From positions 14,230,740-14,294,739 of the forward strand of contig NC_077245.1 in the NCBI RefSeq assembly GCF_947179165.1: a DNA stretch of 64,000 nt, in the 5' to 3' direction. This DNA comes from Solanum dulcamara. Lineage: Eukaryota > Streptophyta > Magnoliopsida > Solanales > Solanaceae. This document shows, in pieces, positions 38,701 to 50,133 of the stretch. Made by a program: the position numbers and the translations under genes. The first letter of the stretch is position 1; the number at the start of each line of letters is the position of its first letter. The notes under the pieces are model-generated. The model was given only the letters and a program-made list of their open reading frames with translations, searched no databases and had not been told where the DNA came from.

Positions 38701-41079
38701 TGGGCTAGCACACATGAAAAACAGGCAAAATCGCCTAATTCCTATTGCGTCATTGAAAAATGCTCCTAAACTTCTCTAAAGCACTGCTGGGGGTATTGGA
38801 GTCGTTTCCCAAGTTGTTACGGAGCTAATATGGAAGAATCTAAGAAAATTCGACAGGGACCCCTGGCACCTAAAAAATCTGTGTGCTAACACACATGAAA
38901 AACTAGCAAAATCGCCTAATTCCTGTTGCGTCGCCAATAAAATTCTCCTAAACCCCTCTAAAGTGCCACCGGGGATACTGGAGTCTTTCCCCATGTCGTT
39001 ACGGATGCTACTATGGAAGAATTCAAAAAAATTCAATCTGGACCCCTGGCACCTAAAATTTCTGTGGGGTAATACACATGAAAATTTGGCAAAATCACAT
39101 AATTCATATTGCATCGCCAATAAAATTCCCATAAACTCCTCTAAAATGTCGCTGGTGATACTGGAGTTATTACCTAGGTTGTTACTGAAGCTACTATGGA
39201 AACATCCAAGAAAATTAAACTCAAACCCTGGCATCTAAAAATTCTGTGAGTTAATACATACGAAAAACTGGCAAAATCGCATAACTTCTGTTTCTTCGCC
39301 AAAAAAATGCCCTGAAACCTCTCTAAAGCACCGTCGGGGCTGATGGAGTCGTTCCCCAGGTCATTACAGACGCTACTATGGAAGAATCCAAGAAAATTCG
39401 ACTGGGACCCCTGGTACCTAAAAAATCTGTGGGCTAACATACACGAAAAACTGGCAAAATTTCCTAATTCCCATTGCGTCGCTAATTATATGTTTCTAAA
39501 CGCATCTAAAGTGCCATCGGGGCTACTAAAGTCGTTCCCCAAGTCATTACGGATGCTAATATGGAATAATCCAAGAAAAGTCCCCCTAGACCCCTGCACC
39601 TAAAAATAAATGGGCTAACACACATGTAAAACAGGCAAAATCTACTAATCTCTGCTCCGTCACTAATAAAATTTTCCTAAACCTCTCTAAAGCACCGTCG
39701 GGGCTACTGGAGTCATTCCCAGGTCTTACGGATTCTAGTATGAAAGAATCAAAGAAAATTTGACCCGGACCCCCGACACCTAAAATAATCCGTGGGAAAA
39801 CACACACGAAAATTTGGACAAATCGCCTAATTCTTGTTGCGTCGCTAATAAAATCCTCCTAAACACCTCTAAAGCACCGTTGGGGCTACTGGAGTCTTTC
39901 CCCGGGTCGTTACGGACGCTACTATGGAAGAATCCAAGAAAATTTGACCCGGACCCCAGGCACCTAAAAAATCGATGGATTAACACACATGAAAAACTAG
40001 CAAAATTGCCTATTTACTGTTGTGTCACTAATAAAATGCTCCTAGATATCTCTAAAGCACCGTCGGGGCTACTAGAGTCTTTATCCAGGTCGTTACGGAT
40101 GCTACTAGTGAAGATTCCAAGAAAAGTTGACCGGAATGTCTGGCACCTAAAAATTCCGTGGGCTAACACATACGAAAAACTGGCAAAATTGCTTAATTGC
40201 TGTTACGACGCCAATAAAATATTTCTAAACCCCTCTAAAGCGCCGCAGGGGATACTGGAGTCGTTCCCCAGGTCCTTAAGGATGATACTATTAAAGAATC
40301 TAAGATAATTTAACCCAGACCCCCGACACATAAAATTTCCATAGGCTAAGACACACGAAAAACTGATAAAATCACCTAATTCCTGTTGTGCCGCCAATAA
40401 AATGCTTCTAAATCCCTCTGAAGCGATGCTAGGGAAACTGGAGTCGTTCCCCGGGTCGTTAACGACGCTATTATAGAAAAATCTAAGAAAATTCAACCCG
40501 AACCCCAGCACCTAAAAAATCTGTGGGCTATTTCTTATTGCGACGCTAATAAAATTCCTCTAAACCCCTCTAAAATGTCGCCGGGGATACTGGAGTCATT
40601 CCCCATGTCATTAAGGATGCTAATATGGAATAATTCAAGCAAATTCGAACCGGACCCCCGGCACCTAAAAATTATGTGGGCTAGCACACACGAAAAACTG
40701 GCAAAATCATCTAATTCCTGTTGCGACGCTAATAAAGTGCTTCTAAACCCCTCTAAAGCGCTACAGGGGATTCTGGAGTCGTTCCCAAGGTCGTTACGTA
40801 TGCTACTATTAAATAATGCAAAAAAATTTGACCCGAACCCCGACACCTAAAAAATCAATGGGCTAACACACACAAAAAACTGGTAAAATCGCCTAATTCT
40901 TGTTGCAATGCAGATAAAATGTTTCTAAACCAATCAAAAGCGCCGCTGGGGTACTGGAGTCGTTCCCCGGGTCGTTACGAATGCCACTATAGAAGAATCC
41001 AAGAAAATTTAATCCGAAAACCCGGCACCTAAAAAATCTGTGAGCTAATACACATGAAAAATTGTCAAAATAACCTATT

Positions 41080-41902
41080 TGCTGTTGCGACGCCAATAAA
41101 ATTCCTCTAAACTTCTCTAAAGCGTTGCCGGGGATAATGGAGTCGTTCCCCATGTCATTAAGAATGCTACTATGGAATAATCCAAGAAAATTCGAATCGG
41201 GACCCCGGCACCTAAAAATTCTGTGGGCTAACACACACGGAAATTTGGCAAAATCATCTAATTCCTATTGCGATGCTAATAAAATGCTTCTAAAACCCTC
41301 TAAAGCGCCGCAGGAGATACTGGAGTCGTTCCCCATGTCCTTACGGATGCTACTATTAAAGAATCCCAGAAAATTAGCCCCGTACCCCGGCACCTAAAAT
41401 TTCCATTTGCTAACACACACGAAAAACTAGCAAAATCTCTTAATTCCTATTGTGCCACCAATAAAATGCTTCTAAACCCCTCTAAAATGCCGGCGGAGAT
41501 ACTGGAGTCGTTCCCCAGGTCTTTAAGGATGCAACTATGGAAGAATCCAAGAAAATTCAACCTGGACCCCCGGCACCTAAAAAATATATAGGCTAACAAA
41601 TACGAAAAACTAGCAAAATCACTTAATTTTTGTTGCGTCGCCAATAAAATTCCCCTAAACTCCACTAAAGCACCGTCGGGGATACTCGAGTCATTACCTA
41701 GGTCGTTACGGACATTACTATGGAAGAATCCAAGAAAATTAAAACCAAACCCTCGACATATAAAAATTCTGTGGACTAACACATACGAAAAACTAGCAAA
41801 AATTGCCTAATTCCTATTGCGTCGCAAATAAAATGCTTCTAAATTTCTCTAAAGAACCGCTGACACTACTCGAGTTGTTTCCCAGATCATTACAGATGCT
41901 AC
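41080..41902 (-). repeat. Higher-order unit at the right end of the inverted block
   Basis: Direct repeat of 31900-32710 that runs up to the inversion breakpoint. The block therefore carries the same ~0.8-kb monomer series near both ends. Confidence 0.82.
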
Positions 41903-41903
41903 T
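41902..41903. other. Satellite orientation switch, minus to plus
   Basis: Minus satellite (CATTACAGATGCTACT) changes directly into plus satellite (TTAGGTGCGGGGGGTCCGGG). The plus sequence resumes about 14 bases after the monomer position at which it stopped at 31210, as shown by the paralogous unbroken copy at 43440-43455. Confidence 0.92.
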
Positions 41904-44393
41904 TTAGGTGCGGGGGGTCCGGGTTGAATTTTCTTTGATTCTTCCATAGTAGCATCCTTAACGACCTAGGTAACGACTTTAGCAACCCCAACGGTGCGTT
42001 AGAGGGGTTTAAAAGTATTTTATTGGCGGCGCAACAGAAATTAGGCGAGTTTGCCAGTTATTCATATATGTTAGCCTACGGATTTTTTCGGTGCCGCGGG
42101 TTCGGATCTAATTTTCTTGGATTATTCCATAGTAGCATCCGTAACGACCTGCGGAATCACTCCAGTATCTCCGGCGGTGCTTTAGAGGGGTTTAGAAGCA
42201 TTTTATTGGCGGCGCAATAGGAATTAAGTGATTTTGCTAGTTTTTCGTGTGTGTTAGCTCATGAATTTTTTAGCTGTAAGGGGTCCTGGTTGAATTTTCT
42301 TGGATTCTTCCATAGTATCGTCCGTAACGACCTAGGAAATGACTCTAGAAGCCCTGACGGTGCTTTAGAGAGGGTGAGGAGCATTTTATTAGCGACGCAA
42401 CAGGAATTAGGCAATTTTGCTAGTTTTTCATGTGTGTTAGCCCACACAATTTTTAGATGCCGGGGGTTCGAGTTGAATTTTTTTTGATTCTTCTATAGTA
42501 GCATCCGTAACGACCTAGGTAACGACTCCAGTATCACCAGTGGCGCTTTAGAGGGGTTTATGGGAATTTTATTGGAGACGCAATAGGAATTATGCGATTT
42601 TGCCAGTTTTTCATGTGTTAGCCCCCTAGTGTTTTTTTAGAGAAGTTTAGAAGCATTTTGTTAATGAAGCAACAGAAAATAGGCGATTTTGCCTTTTTTT
42701 CATGTATGCTAGCCCACAGAATTTTTAGGTGTTGGGGATTCAGGTTGAATTTTCTTCGATTCTTCCTTTATAGTGTCCTTAATGACCTGAGGAACAACTC
42801 TGGTATCCCCGGCTGTGATTTAGAGGGTTTTAGGAGCATTTTATTGGCGGTACAACAAGAATTAGGTGATTTTGCCAGTTTTTCTTGTGTGTTAGCCCAC
42901 AAATTTTTTAGGTGTCGGGGTTCGGGTTGAATTTACTTCGATTCTTTTATAGTAGTATCCTTAACTAACTGGGGAATGACTTAAGTATCCCCGACGGCGC
43001 TATAGAGAGGTTTAGGAGGATTTTATTGGCGGCGCAACAGGAATTAGGCGATTTTGCCAGTTTTTCGTGTGTGTTAGCCCACAGATTTTTTAGGTGCTGG
43101 AGTTTTGAGTTGAATTTTCTTGGATCCTTCAATAGTAGCATCCTTAAAGACCTAGGAAACAACACCAGTATCCCCAGCGGCGTTTTAAAGGGATTTAGGA
43201 GAATTTTATTGGCGGCACAACAAGAAATAGATGATTTTTCTAATTTTTCGAGTGTGTTAGCCCACAGATTTTTTAGGTGCCGGGGCCTAGGTCGAATTTT
43301 CGTGGATTCTTCCATAGTAGCATCCGTAACTACCTGGGGATTGACTCTGGTAGCCCCAACAACGCTTTAGTGGGGTTTAGGAGAATTTTATTGGCGGCAC
43401 AACAGGAATTAGGCGATTTTCCCATTTTTTCGTGTGTGTTAGCCCACAGATCTTTTAGGTGCCGGTGGTCCGGGTTGAATTTTCTTTGATTCTTCCATAG
43501 TAGCATCCTTAACGACTTGGAGAACGACTTCAGTAACCCCGATGGAGCTTTAGAGGGGTTTAGAAGCATTTTATTGGCGGCACAATAGAAATTAGGCGAG
43601 TTTGCCAGTTATTCGTATATGTTAGCCTACAGATTTTTTAGGTACCGAGGGTTCGGGTCTAATTTTCTTGGATTCTTCCATAGTAGCATCCGTAACGACA
43701 TGCGGAATGACTCCAGTATCCCCGATGATCTTTAGAGGGGTTTAAAAGCATTTTATTGGCGGCGCAACAGGAATTATGTGATTTTTCTAGTTTTTCGTGT
43801 ATGTTAGCTCATGGATTTTTTAGGTGCAAGGGGTCCTGGTTGAATTTTCTTGGATTTTTCCATAGTTGCATCCTTAACGACCTAGGGAAAGACTCCAGTA
43901 TCCCCAACGGTTCTTTAGAGGGGCTTAGAAGCATTTTATTGGTGGCGCAACAGGAATTAAGCGATTTTGCTAATTTTTCTTGTGTGTTAGCCCATGAAAT
44001 TTTTAGGTCCCAGGGCCTGGGTCGAATTTTCTTGGATTCTTCAATAGTAGAATCTCTAATGACTTAGGGAACGACTCTAGTATCCCCGACGGCGTTTTAG
44101 AGGGGTTTAGAAGAATTTTATCGGCATAGCAAAAGGAATTAGGCGATTTTGCTAGTTTTTTGTGTGTGTTAGACCACGAAAATTTTAGGTGCCGGAGGTT
44201 CGGGTTGAATTTTCTTGAATTCTTCCATAGTACCATCCGTAAAGACTTAAAGAGCAACTCCAGTATTCCCTATGGCGCTTTAGAAAGGTTTAAGAGCATT
44301 TTATTAGCGACGCTACAGGAATTAGGAGATTTTGCCAGTTTTTCGTATGTGTTAGCCCACAGATTTTTTAGGTGTCGGTGGTTCGGGTTGAAT
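41903..44393 (+). repeat. Satellite block D, plus orientation
   Basis: About 13.7 monomers. The first ~400 bp (41903-42310) match 43455-43862, sharing GAGTTTGCCAGTTATTC, ATATATGTTAGCCTAC and the GGGGTCCTGGTTGAATTTT variant. The segment 43070-43440 matches the left flank of the inverted block. The block ends at the retrotransposon head at 44394. Confidence 0.95.
43070..43862 (+). repeat. Unbroken paralogue of the inverted-block insertion site
   Basis: Its left half (to 43440) matches 30840-31210 and its right half (from 43455) matches 41903-42310. Only 14 bp (43441-43454) lie between the two halves. This is what the locus would look like without the 10.7-kb reversed block. Confidence 0.85.
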
Positions 44394-44597
44394 TGTAACA
44401 ACCCCTAAAATGTTGTATGTCGGTATTTCAATTCTCGACGAAAATAATAACTCCTCTGTATTTTGGGCATAACTTTTCATAGTTTGTTCCATATTAGGTG
44501 ATTCAAATTTGTGGGTAACCACAACATCCTTACCTACAACTTTTATGAAGAACATATCTTAAGATTCGAGTATAAGTAGGTCAAATAAATAAATCTT
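44394..44597 (+). mobile_element. Truncated LTR head of a Ty3/gypsy chromovirus
   Basis: Starts TGTAACAACCCC directly after satellite GGTTCGGGTTGAAT and matches the first ~204 bp of the complete LTRs at 46119 and 53345, with about eight differences by eye (near 4%). It stops at CTTTG, and sequence then jumps to the pol interior (CTTTTACCAAAGGGGGAGAT), so most of the LTR and the 5' interior are deleted. The TG terminus against satellite is a genuine insertion edge. No matching target-site duplication can be tested because the right edge of the cassette is not an LTR end. Confidence 0.9.
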
Positions 44598-45988
44598 TGA
44601 CTTTTACCAAAGGGGGAGATGGAGTGTTGAGATATCAAGAAAGATTATGTGTTCCAAGTGTTGATGGTATTCGGGAGAGAATCATGAAAGAAGCCCATAA
44701 TTCTAAGTATTCCATCCATCCAGGTTCAACAAAGATGTATCATGACTTGAGAGAAATATACTGGTGGAGTGGAATGAAGAGAGATATAGCAGAGTTTGTG
44801 TCCAAGTGCCCGAATTGCCAACAAGTTAAAGTTGAGCACCAAAGGCCTTGTGGAGTAGCTCAGAACATAGAGATCCCAGAATGGAAGTGGGAAATGATCA
44901 ATATGGACTTCATTACCGGTTTACCACGAACCCGCAAACAACATGACTCTATTTGGGTGATTGTGGATAGGATGACCAAATCGGCCCATTTCTTGCCGGT
45001 TAAGACTATGAATACTGCAGAGGATTATGCCAAACTGTATCTTAGAGAGATTGTTAGACTGCATGGAGTTCCGTTGTCTATCATCTTTGATAGGGGAGCT
45101 CAATTTACTGCTCAATTTTGGAAGTCATTTCAGAAGGGCTTGGGTTCAAGAGTGAACCTTAGTACTGCTTTTCATCCACAAACAGATGGCCAGGCAGAGC
45201 GTACGATACAGACTTTGAAGGATATGTTAAGAGCTTGTGTTATTGACTTCAAAGGTAATTGGGATGATCATTTACCTCTTATTGAGTTTGCATACAATAA
45301 TAGTTTCCATTCGAGTATTCAAATGGCTCCTTATGAAGCTCTGTATGGGAGGAGATGTAGATCACCAATTGGTTGGTTCGAAGTTGGTAAAGCTGAGTTG
45401 ATTGGACCAGACTTGGTTCACCAAGCTATGGAGAAGGTGAAAACCATACAAGAGAGGTTGAGGACTGCTCAAAGTCGTCAGAAATCATACACTGATGTTA
45501 GGAGAAGAGATTTGGAGTTCGAAGTGTACGATTGGGTATACTTGAAAGTTTCACCCATGAAGGGTGTAATGAGATTTGGAAAGAAAGGAAAGCTTAGTCC
45601 CCGTTATATTGGTCCTTATCAGATTATAAGGAGGGTAGGTAATGTAGCCTATGAATTGGAGTTGCCCCCAGAATTAGCTGCTATTCATCCCGTGTTTCAC
45701 ATCTCTATGCTTAAGAAGTGTTTGGGAGATCCTTCACTTGTTGTGCCAGCTGAGAGCATTGGGGTGAAAGAGAGTTTGAGTTATGAAGAGATTCCAGTTC
45801 AAATTCTTGATCATCAGGTTCGCAAATTAAGAACTAAGAAAGTGGCATCTGTCAAAGTCCTATGGCGAAATCAATTTGTTGAAGAGGCTACATGGGAAGC
45901 TGAAGAAGATATGAAGGCTAACTATCCTCATCTATTTGTGCCTTCTAATAACGATATTCAAGGTAATATTCCTTACTTCTACCTTTGA
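44597..45988 (+). pseudogene. 3' pol fragment: integrase with chromodomain, uninterrupted frame
   Basis: A continuous 463-codon frame with no ATG at its beginning, because it starts at a deletion junction with LTR sequence. It holds the integrase HHCC zinc domain (H..H..CPNC), the DDE core, the GPY/F module (RYIGPYQII) and a C-terminal chromodomain-like segment (YEEIPVQILDHQ to the WRNQ and ATWEAE motifs). The DDE residues are D in NMDFIT (near 44906), D in IIFDRG (45089) and E in AERTIQ (45197), the last two separated by 35 residues. Integrase joins element cDNA to host DNA, and the chromodomain of chromoviruses is thought to steer insertion to marked heterochromatin. About eight differences in 1519 bp separate it from 51826-53344. 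It lacks protease, reverse transcriptase and RNase H, so it cannot support transposition alone. It ends at TGA 45986-45988. Confidence 0.93.
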
Positions 45989-46118
45989 GTCGATGTTATT
46001 TCTTGAGTTTGAGTCATTGACCATTTGAGTATCAGAGTTGATGTATTGATGATATTCATTCTTTATGTCTCTTATTTTCATCTTCATTCGAGGACGAATG
46101 ATCCCAAGGGGGAGATAT
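45989..46118 (+). other. Element 3' untranslated region with polypurine tract
   Basis: Non-coding stretch between the pol stop and the LTR. The polypurine tract AAGGGGGAGA is at 46106-46115, three bases before the LTR TG. It is the expected plus-strand primer for reverse transcription and confirms the plus orientation. Confidence 0.85.
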
Positions 46119-48271
46119 TGTAACAACCCCTAAAATGTTGTATGTCGGTATTTCAATTCTCGACGAAAATAATACATCCTCTGTATTTTGGGCATAACTT
46201 TTCATAGTTTGGTCCAAATTAGGTGATTCAAATTTCTGGGTAACCATAACATCCTTACCTACAACTTTTATGAAGAACATATCTTAAGATTCGGAGTATA
46301 AGTAGGTCAAATAAATTAATCTTTGCAAGATATAGTACTGTGACAGAATTGAGTGTTTATAGAAGAAAATTCATATCTCACTGTAGGTTGCTCCAAATTG
46401 GTTGATTCTTAAACGATACGAAACTAGACTTCCATATCTACAATTCTTATGAAGACACCAAATCCTAATAAGGAATTTATCTTATTCAAACGCAGCTTCG
46501 AAAAAGAGTATTCTGTTAAAAAGAACTCATCTTACCTACCATGGAAACATCTAGATACATTTGACATAATTCATGACATAAATTGTCCTCCATTTAACAT
46601 CATCCATGACATCAATATATTCCATTAAATTTTCAGATTTTTCTTTATAATTATTTTATTTATTGTTAGGTCCCTCTTTCCCACCTATAAATACCCACCT
46701 TATTTCCTCATTTTATTCATCAAGCTTTATTAAGCATTTCTTCTCTCTATATACTTCTTCTCAAATATAGTTTTAGTTTTAGTAGTATAAAAATACTACT
46801 CCGGTGATTCTTATACTCCGGATAGTACACAAAACGCTCCGGCGAGAAGAAAAGGCTAGGGGTCCAAGAGTGTTCCAATTCGGAGTAAACCTTCGGATTT
46901 AAGGTATGTAAGGCTTTCATAGCATTGGATTGAGTTCGTGTATGCGCCCAATATTTAAATTCATTATAATTGAGTTATAGTTGAGTTTTATCCAAATCTT
47001 GAATTCTAAATAAATTAATTTTTCTTCTATTGAGTTTGATATATTTATGCATTAATATTATTATTGTTATCTCTCATATTATTGGAATTATTATTCATGG
47101 CTACTTTCCCATGAATCCTAATTGATTTGATATTCATGAATATTTTTATACATGTTTTGAGTAAAGATGTTGGCCTTTTATTATTTTCATTGATAAGAAG
47201 AAAGTTATATGAATTAATACTATATATGTATTTTATTGAGTTTTGAAAGAGCAAAAGAGTTGAGTTTGAATGAATTTGAGCAAATGATATTTTGAGCAAG
47301 ATGTTTTGATGAGATGTAAATGATGTTTTTGGAAGTATAATGATTGATGAACATGAAATGAGATGAGTTTGATTATTTAAATTAAAGTCCAATGAGACTA
47401 GATAATGAGTTTAATATGAGCACATATTTTGGGAGTAGTATTGAGCACCGAGTTGGGTAAGAGTTTAATTAACTCAAACCCCAGAACTACGTAGCCAGCG
47501 TAGGATGGAGGCTATGCCTCTTAAGTCCCAAAAAGAAGACTTTGATGAGTGGATCCAAGATGGTGATGTCCTTTACCCTGGCAAGGTATTGGATGGATGT
47601 GGCAACGACATCACTTCGTTGTATCATCGCTAGCTCATAAGTGATGGTTGTCGGTTAGAGAAACTCCCAACTGAGTAAGCATTGCTTATTACTATTATTT
47701 TTATTATTATATTTTAAACTTGCATTACATATTGATGTTGAGATGATGTTGAGTTCTGAGCTGAGTTTTATTGAGAGGCGTTTCTTAATATCTGTCCTTA
47801 CCTTCCTGCCATTTTACATACTCGTACATTCCACGTACTGACGTCTTTCGACCTGCATCATTTTATGATGCAGATACAGGTATTAGAGATCCTCAATAGG
47901 CGCATCGTTGAAGATCATTTCTTTTCGGTTATTTGGTGAGTCCTTCTTGTATTCGAAGGAACTCCTTATCCTTTTATTATTGTTGAGTGTGATGTTTCTT
48001 TTGAGGTAGCTATGGACATGTCATTGGCACCATCTAAGAGTATTAGAGGCTTCATAGACAGAGTCTGATGATGTAATCGGAGTAGTTCTCCTTAGAAACT
48101 ACTTCTTATAAGAATTATCTATTTTTTTCTTTGATTATGACAAGCCCACATTAGTATTCTTAAGTCTTCCGCGGATGAATAAATAAGAAATGAGACCAAG
48201 TGGTTCTCTCAGAAGCCAGAAATGGTTTCTGAGTGTCGGCCACGCCTAGGGTACCCTCTCGGGGCATGACA
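46119..48271 (+). mobile_element. Complete LTR, copy 1 (2153 bp)
   Basis: Starts TGTAACAACCCC and ends CTCTCGGGGCATGACA. It is preceded by a polypurine tract and followed after a few bases by a tRNA-Met primer-binding site. It therefore serves as 3' LTR for the upstream pol fragment and 5' LTR for the downstream interior. It has the same length as copy 2 at 53345, with about 12 base differences seen by eye (roughly 0.6%). The 47045-47392 minus-strand open frame and other short frames inside it are AT-rich chance frames. Confidence 0.95.
46686..46693 (+). promoter_or_regulatory. TATA box of LTR copy 1
   Basis: TATAAATA in ACCTATAAATACCCACC, 567 bp into the LTR. The motif and distance are the same in LTR copy 2 and in the solo LTR, which supports a real U3 promoter. 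Confidence 0.75.
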
Positions 48272-48275
48272 AACT

Positions 48276-48287
48276 TGGTATCAGAGC
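48276..48287 (+). other. Primer-binding site (initiator tRNA-Met), copy 1
   Basis: TGGTATCAGAGC, complementary to the 3' end of plant initiator tRNA-Met, four bases after the LTR CA. It primes minus-strand synthesis and marks 46119-48271 as the 5' LTR of the following interior. Confidence 0.93.
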
Positions 48288-48488
48288 ACAGAGTTCAAGA
48301 GTCCTAGGGTATCTATGAAGCCATGTCTAGTAGAGTCTTGTTTATGGGTGTGTCGTGCACCACACTTATAATCAGGAAGCTATAGGACATTAGGAATTAT
48401 TTCACTTCTTTCATAATCTAAGTTCGTGCGATAGAGTTTAACTCTATAAAAGCTTTCTTTCTAATTCGTGCGTTTACACGTTTCAGAC

Positions 48489-49650
48489 ATGCCTTCTAAA
48501 CGTTCAGCTAGTTAGAGGAACGCTGCCAGCACTGAGGTTCCACAGTCAGTGATGCCTCCACGGAGAACTAGGGGCCGACCTGCAAGGTCTACTGAGGTAC
48601 CCCAAGTACCTACCGTTCAGACCACTCCTACTTCTGAAGAAGATTTTCGAGGAGCGATTGCTATGCTCACCTAGTTGGTGGCTTCTCGAAATAGTAGCCA
48701 GAGTTCACCAACTCCTAGCTCTAGTTATCAAGAGCCGTCTACTGCTACGAGGATCAGAGATTTTCTAAGAATGAATCCGCCGGTCTTCACGGGTTCCAAC
48801 GTTGATGAAGACCCCCAAAATTCATTGATGAGATGTGAAAGATACTAAAAGTGATGCATGCTACAGAGATTGAGGGGGTTGAGTTGGTGTCTTATCAACT
48901 CAACGATGTGGCAAATGTCTGGTATAACCAGTGGGAAGAAAGTAGAGGTGAGGATGCAGAGCCTGCTCTTTGGGATGAGTTTAAAAGAGCATTTCTTGAT
49001 AACTTCTTTCCCCAAGAGCTACGTGAAGCAAAAATTGAGGAGTTTGTGAACCTCAAGCAAGAGAGTATGACTGTGAAAGAGTATAGTTTGAAGTTTATTC
49101 AATTGTCCAAATATGCCCCAGAAATGATTCCTCATATGAGGTCTAAGATGAGGAAGTTTGTCTCTGGCCTAGGCAAACATGTAAAGAAAGAATGTAAGGC
49201 AATGCTAATGATTTCTGACATGGATTTTTCTAGATTGATGGTGTATGCTCAGCAGGTTGAGGATGACAAGAAAAAGGACCTAGAGGAACACCTAAGCAAG
49301 AAGGCTAAGTCTGCTGGGCATGAGAATGAGCAGAAGCAAGGGAAGGGTAACAAGTCTTTCTTTCAGAAAAGGTCTTCCAATTATGCACCTTCCCCAACAA
49401 ATGCTTTTACACCTAATACCAGGTATGATCAGAGATCGCTAAGTCACCAAAACTTTCGATCTCAAGGTTCTCAGTCCCAATTAAGTATGGCTCAGGGTTT
49501 AGAGGGAAACCACCATGTGCTAGATGTGGGAGGCTTTATTTGGGAGAGTGTCGTGTGGGCACCAATGCTTGCTACGGATGTGGAAAGACAGGTCACTTCC
49601 AGAATGAGTGTCCTTCAAAGAGGCAGGGAGATGGAAGTAGTAGAGCTTAG
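48489..49650 (+). pseudogene. gag of the complete element copy (disrupted)
   Basis: The frame begins at ATG 48489, with a first stretch rich in basic, Ser, Pro and Thr residues. The capsid-like core is at about 48851-49480 (NQWEESRGEDAEPALWDEF and AFLDNFFPQELREAKI, the usual retrotransposon gag helices). A lysine-rich segment follows, then a CCHC zinc knuckle at 49570-49611 (CYGCGKTGHFQNEC, the C-x2-C-x4-H-x4-C spacing that binds element RNA). It is broken in several places: TAG at 48513 and 48672, a 1-bp deletion near 48811-48822, TGA at 48836, a further frame change between about 49440 and 49510 that puts the zinc knuckle in another frame, and TAG at 49648. The second copy at 55715 has CAG at both early TAG positions and lacks the first deletion. 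Confidence 0.92.
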
Positions 49651-50133
49651 TTTTCTTCTGCAGCTCCATAGAATAGAGGTAATCATAGAGGTGCAGCTTC
49701 AAGTGCAGGTGGGGGAACCAACCGTTTGTATGCTATGGGTAGTCGCCAAGACCAAGAGAATGCACCCGATGTTGTTACTGGTATGCTCCGAGTCCTTTCT
49801 TTTGATGTGTATGCATTACTTGATCCGGGTGCTACATTATCTTTTGTGACTCCTTACTTGGCTAGTAAATTTGAGATCCTTCCTGAGTGTCTTCTTGAGC
49901 CTTTCAGTGTGTCTACTACTGTTGGTGATTCTATCTTAGCTGAGAGGGTCTATAGAAATTGTACTGTGTCAATCTATCATAGGGATACCATGGCTGACTT
50001 AGTTGAGTTGGACATGGTTGATTTTGATGTGATTCTTGGTATGGAATGGCTTTATTCTTGTTATGCTTCAGTTGATTGTAGGACCCGAATTGTCAAGTTT
50101 CAATTTCCAAACGAGCCTATCTTAGAGTGGTAG
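49651..50133 (+). pseudogene. Aspartic protease region of the complete element copy
   Basis: Linker followed by a retropepsin-like domain from about 49726. The active-site loop reads YALLDPGATLSFV, and downstream comes FDVILGMEWL, the second conserved protease block. The active-site motif is D-P-G rather than the usual D-S/T-G; I believe D-P-G is seen in related Tekay-type elements, but this was not searched. In-frame TAG codons at 49669 and 50131 bracket it, so it could not be made as part of a full polyprotein without readthrough. The frame is the same as that of the zinc knuckle and reverse transcriptase, so only stops, not indels, break it here. Confidence 0.88.

Larger units (their letters stand above)
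31211..41902 (-). repeat. Satellite block C, inverted orientation
   Basis: 10.7 kb, about 58-59 monomers, all reading in reverse (GGATACTGGAGTCGTTCCCC, GCTACTATGGAAGAATCC, GGCACCTAAAAAATCTGTGG). Steps of GATACTGG near the start are 182, 183, 180, 183 and 182. The longest satellite open frames of the window lie here on the minus strand: 31938-32888 (316 codons) and 31285-32031 (248 codons). Each is an in-frame series of the ~61-residue satellite translation. They arise because adjacent monomer lengths are multiples of three or compensate, and there is no sign of a gene start or codon bias. Confidence 0.95.

Noticed and set aside
31211..41902. Simple in-place inversion of satellite
   Set aside because: The left and right flanks are contiguous (14 bp apart) in the paralogous copy at 43070-43862, which fits insertion of a reversed segment better than inversion in place.
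1983..44408. Dozens of open frames of 60-316 codons on both strands in the satellite, which look like a repetitive protein family
   Set aside because: They recur every ~61 residues exactly with the monomer and exist on both strands. They begin and end at random monomer variants, and no flanking gene structure is seen. They are translations of satellite DNA, discussed as a finding but not called as genes.
44921..45115. 64-codon minus-strand frame overlapping integrase (also 52147-52341)
   Set aside because: Shadow of the integrase coding strand, and identical in both copies because the copies are near identical.
46056..46280. 74-codon minus-strand frame across the 3' UTR and LTR start (also 53282-53506, and a related one at 44352-44555)
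   Set aside because: Crosses the polypurine tract and LTR boundary. It is explained entirely by element non-coding sequence.
47045..47392. 115-codon minus-strand frame in the complete LTR, repeated at 54271-54618
   Set aside because: Its repetition only reflects LTR duplication. It is rich in Asn and Ile from AT-rich DNA and antisense to the element, with no domain evident.
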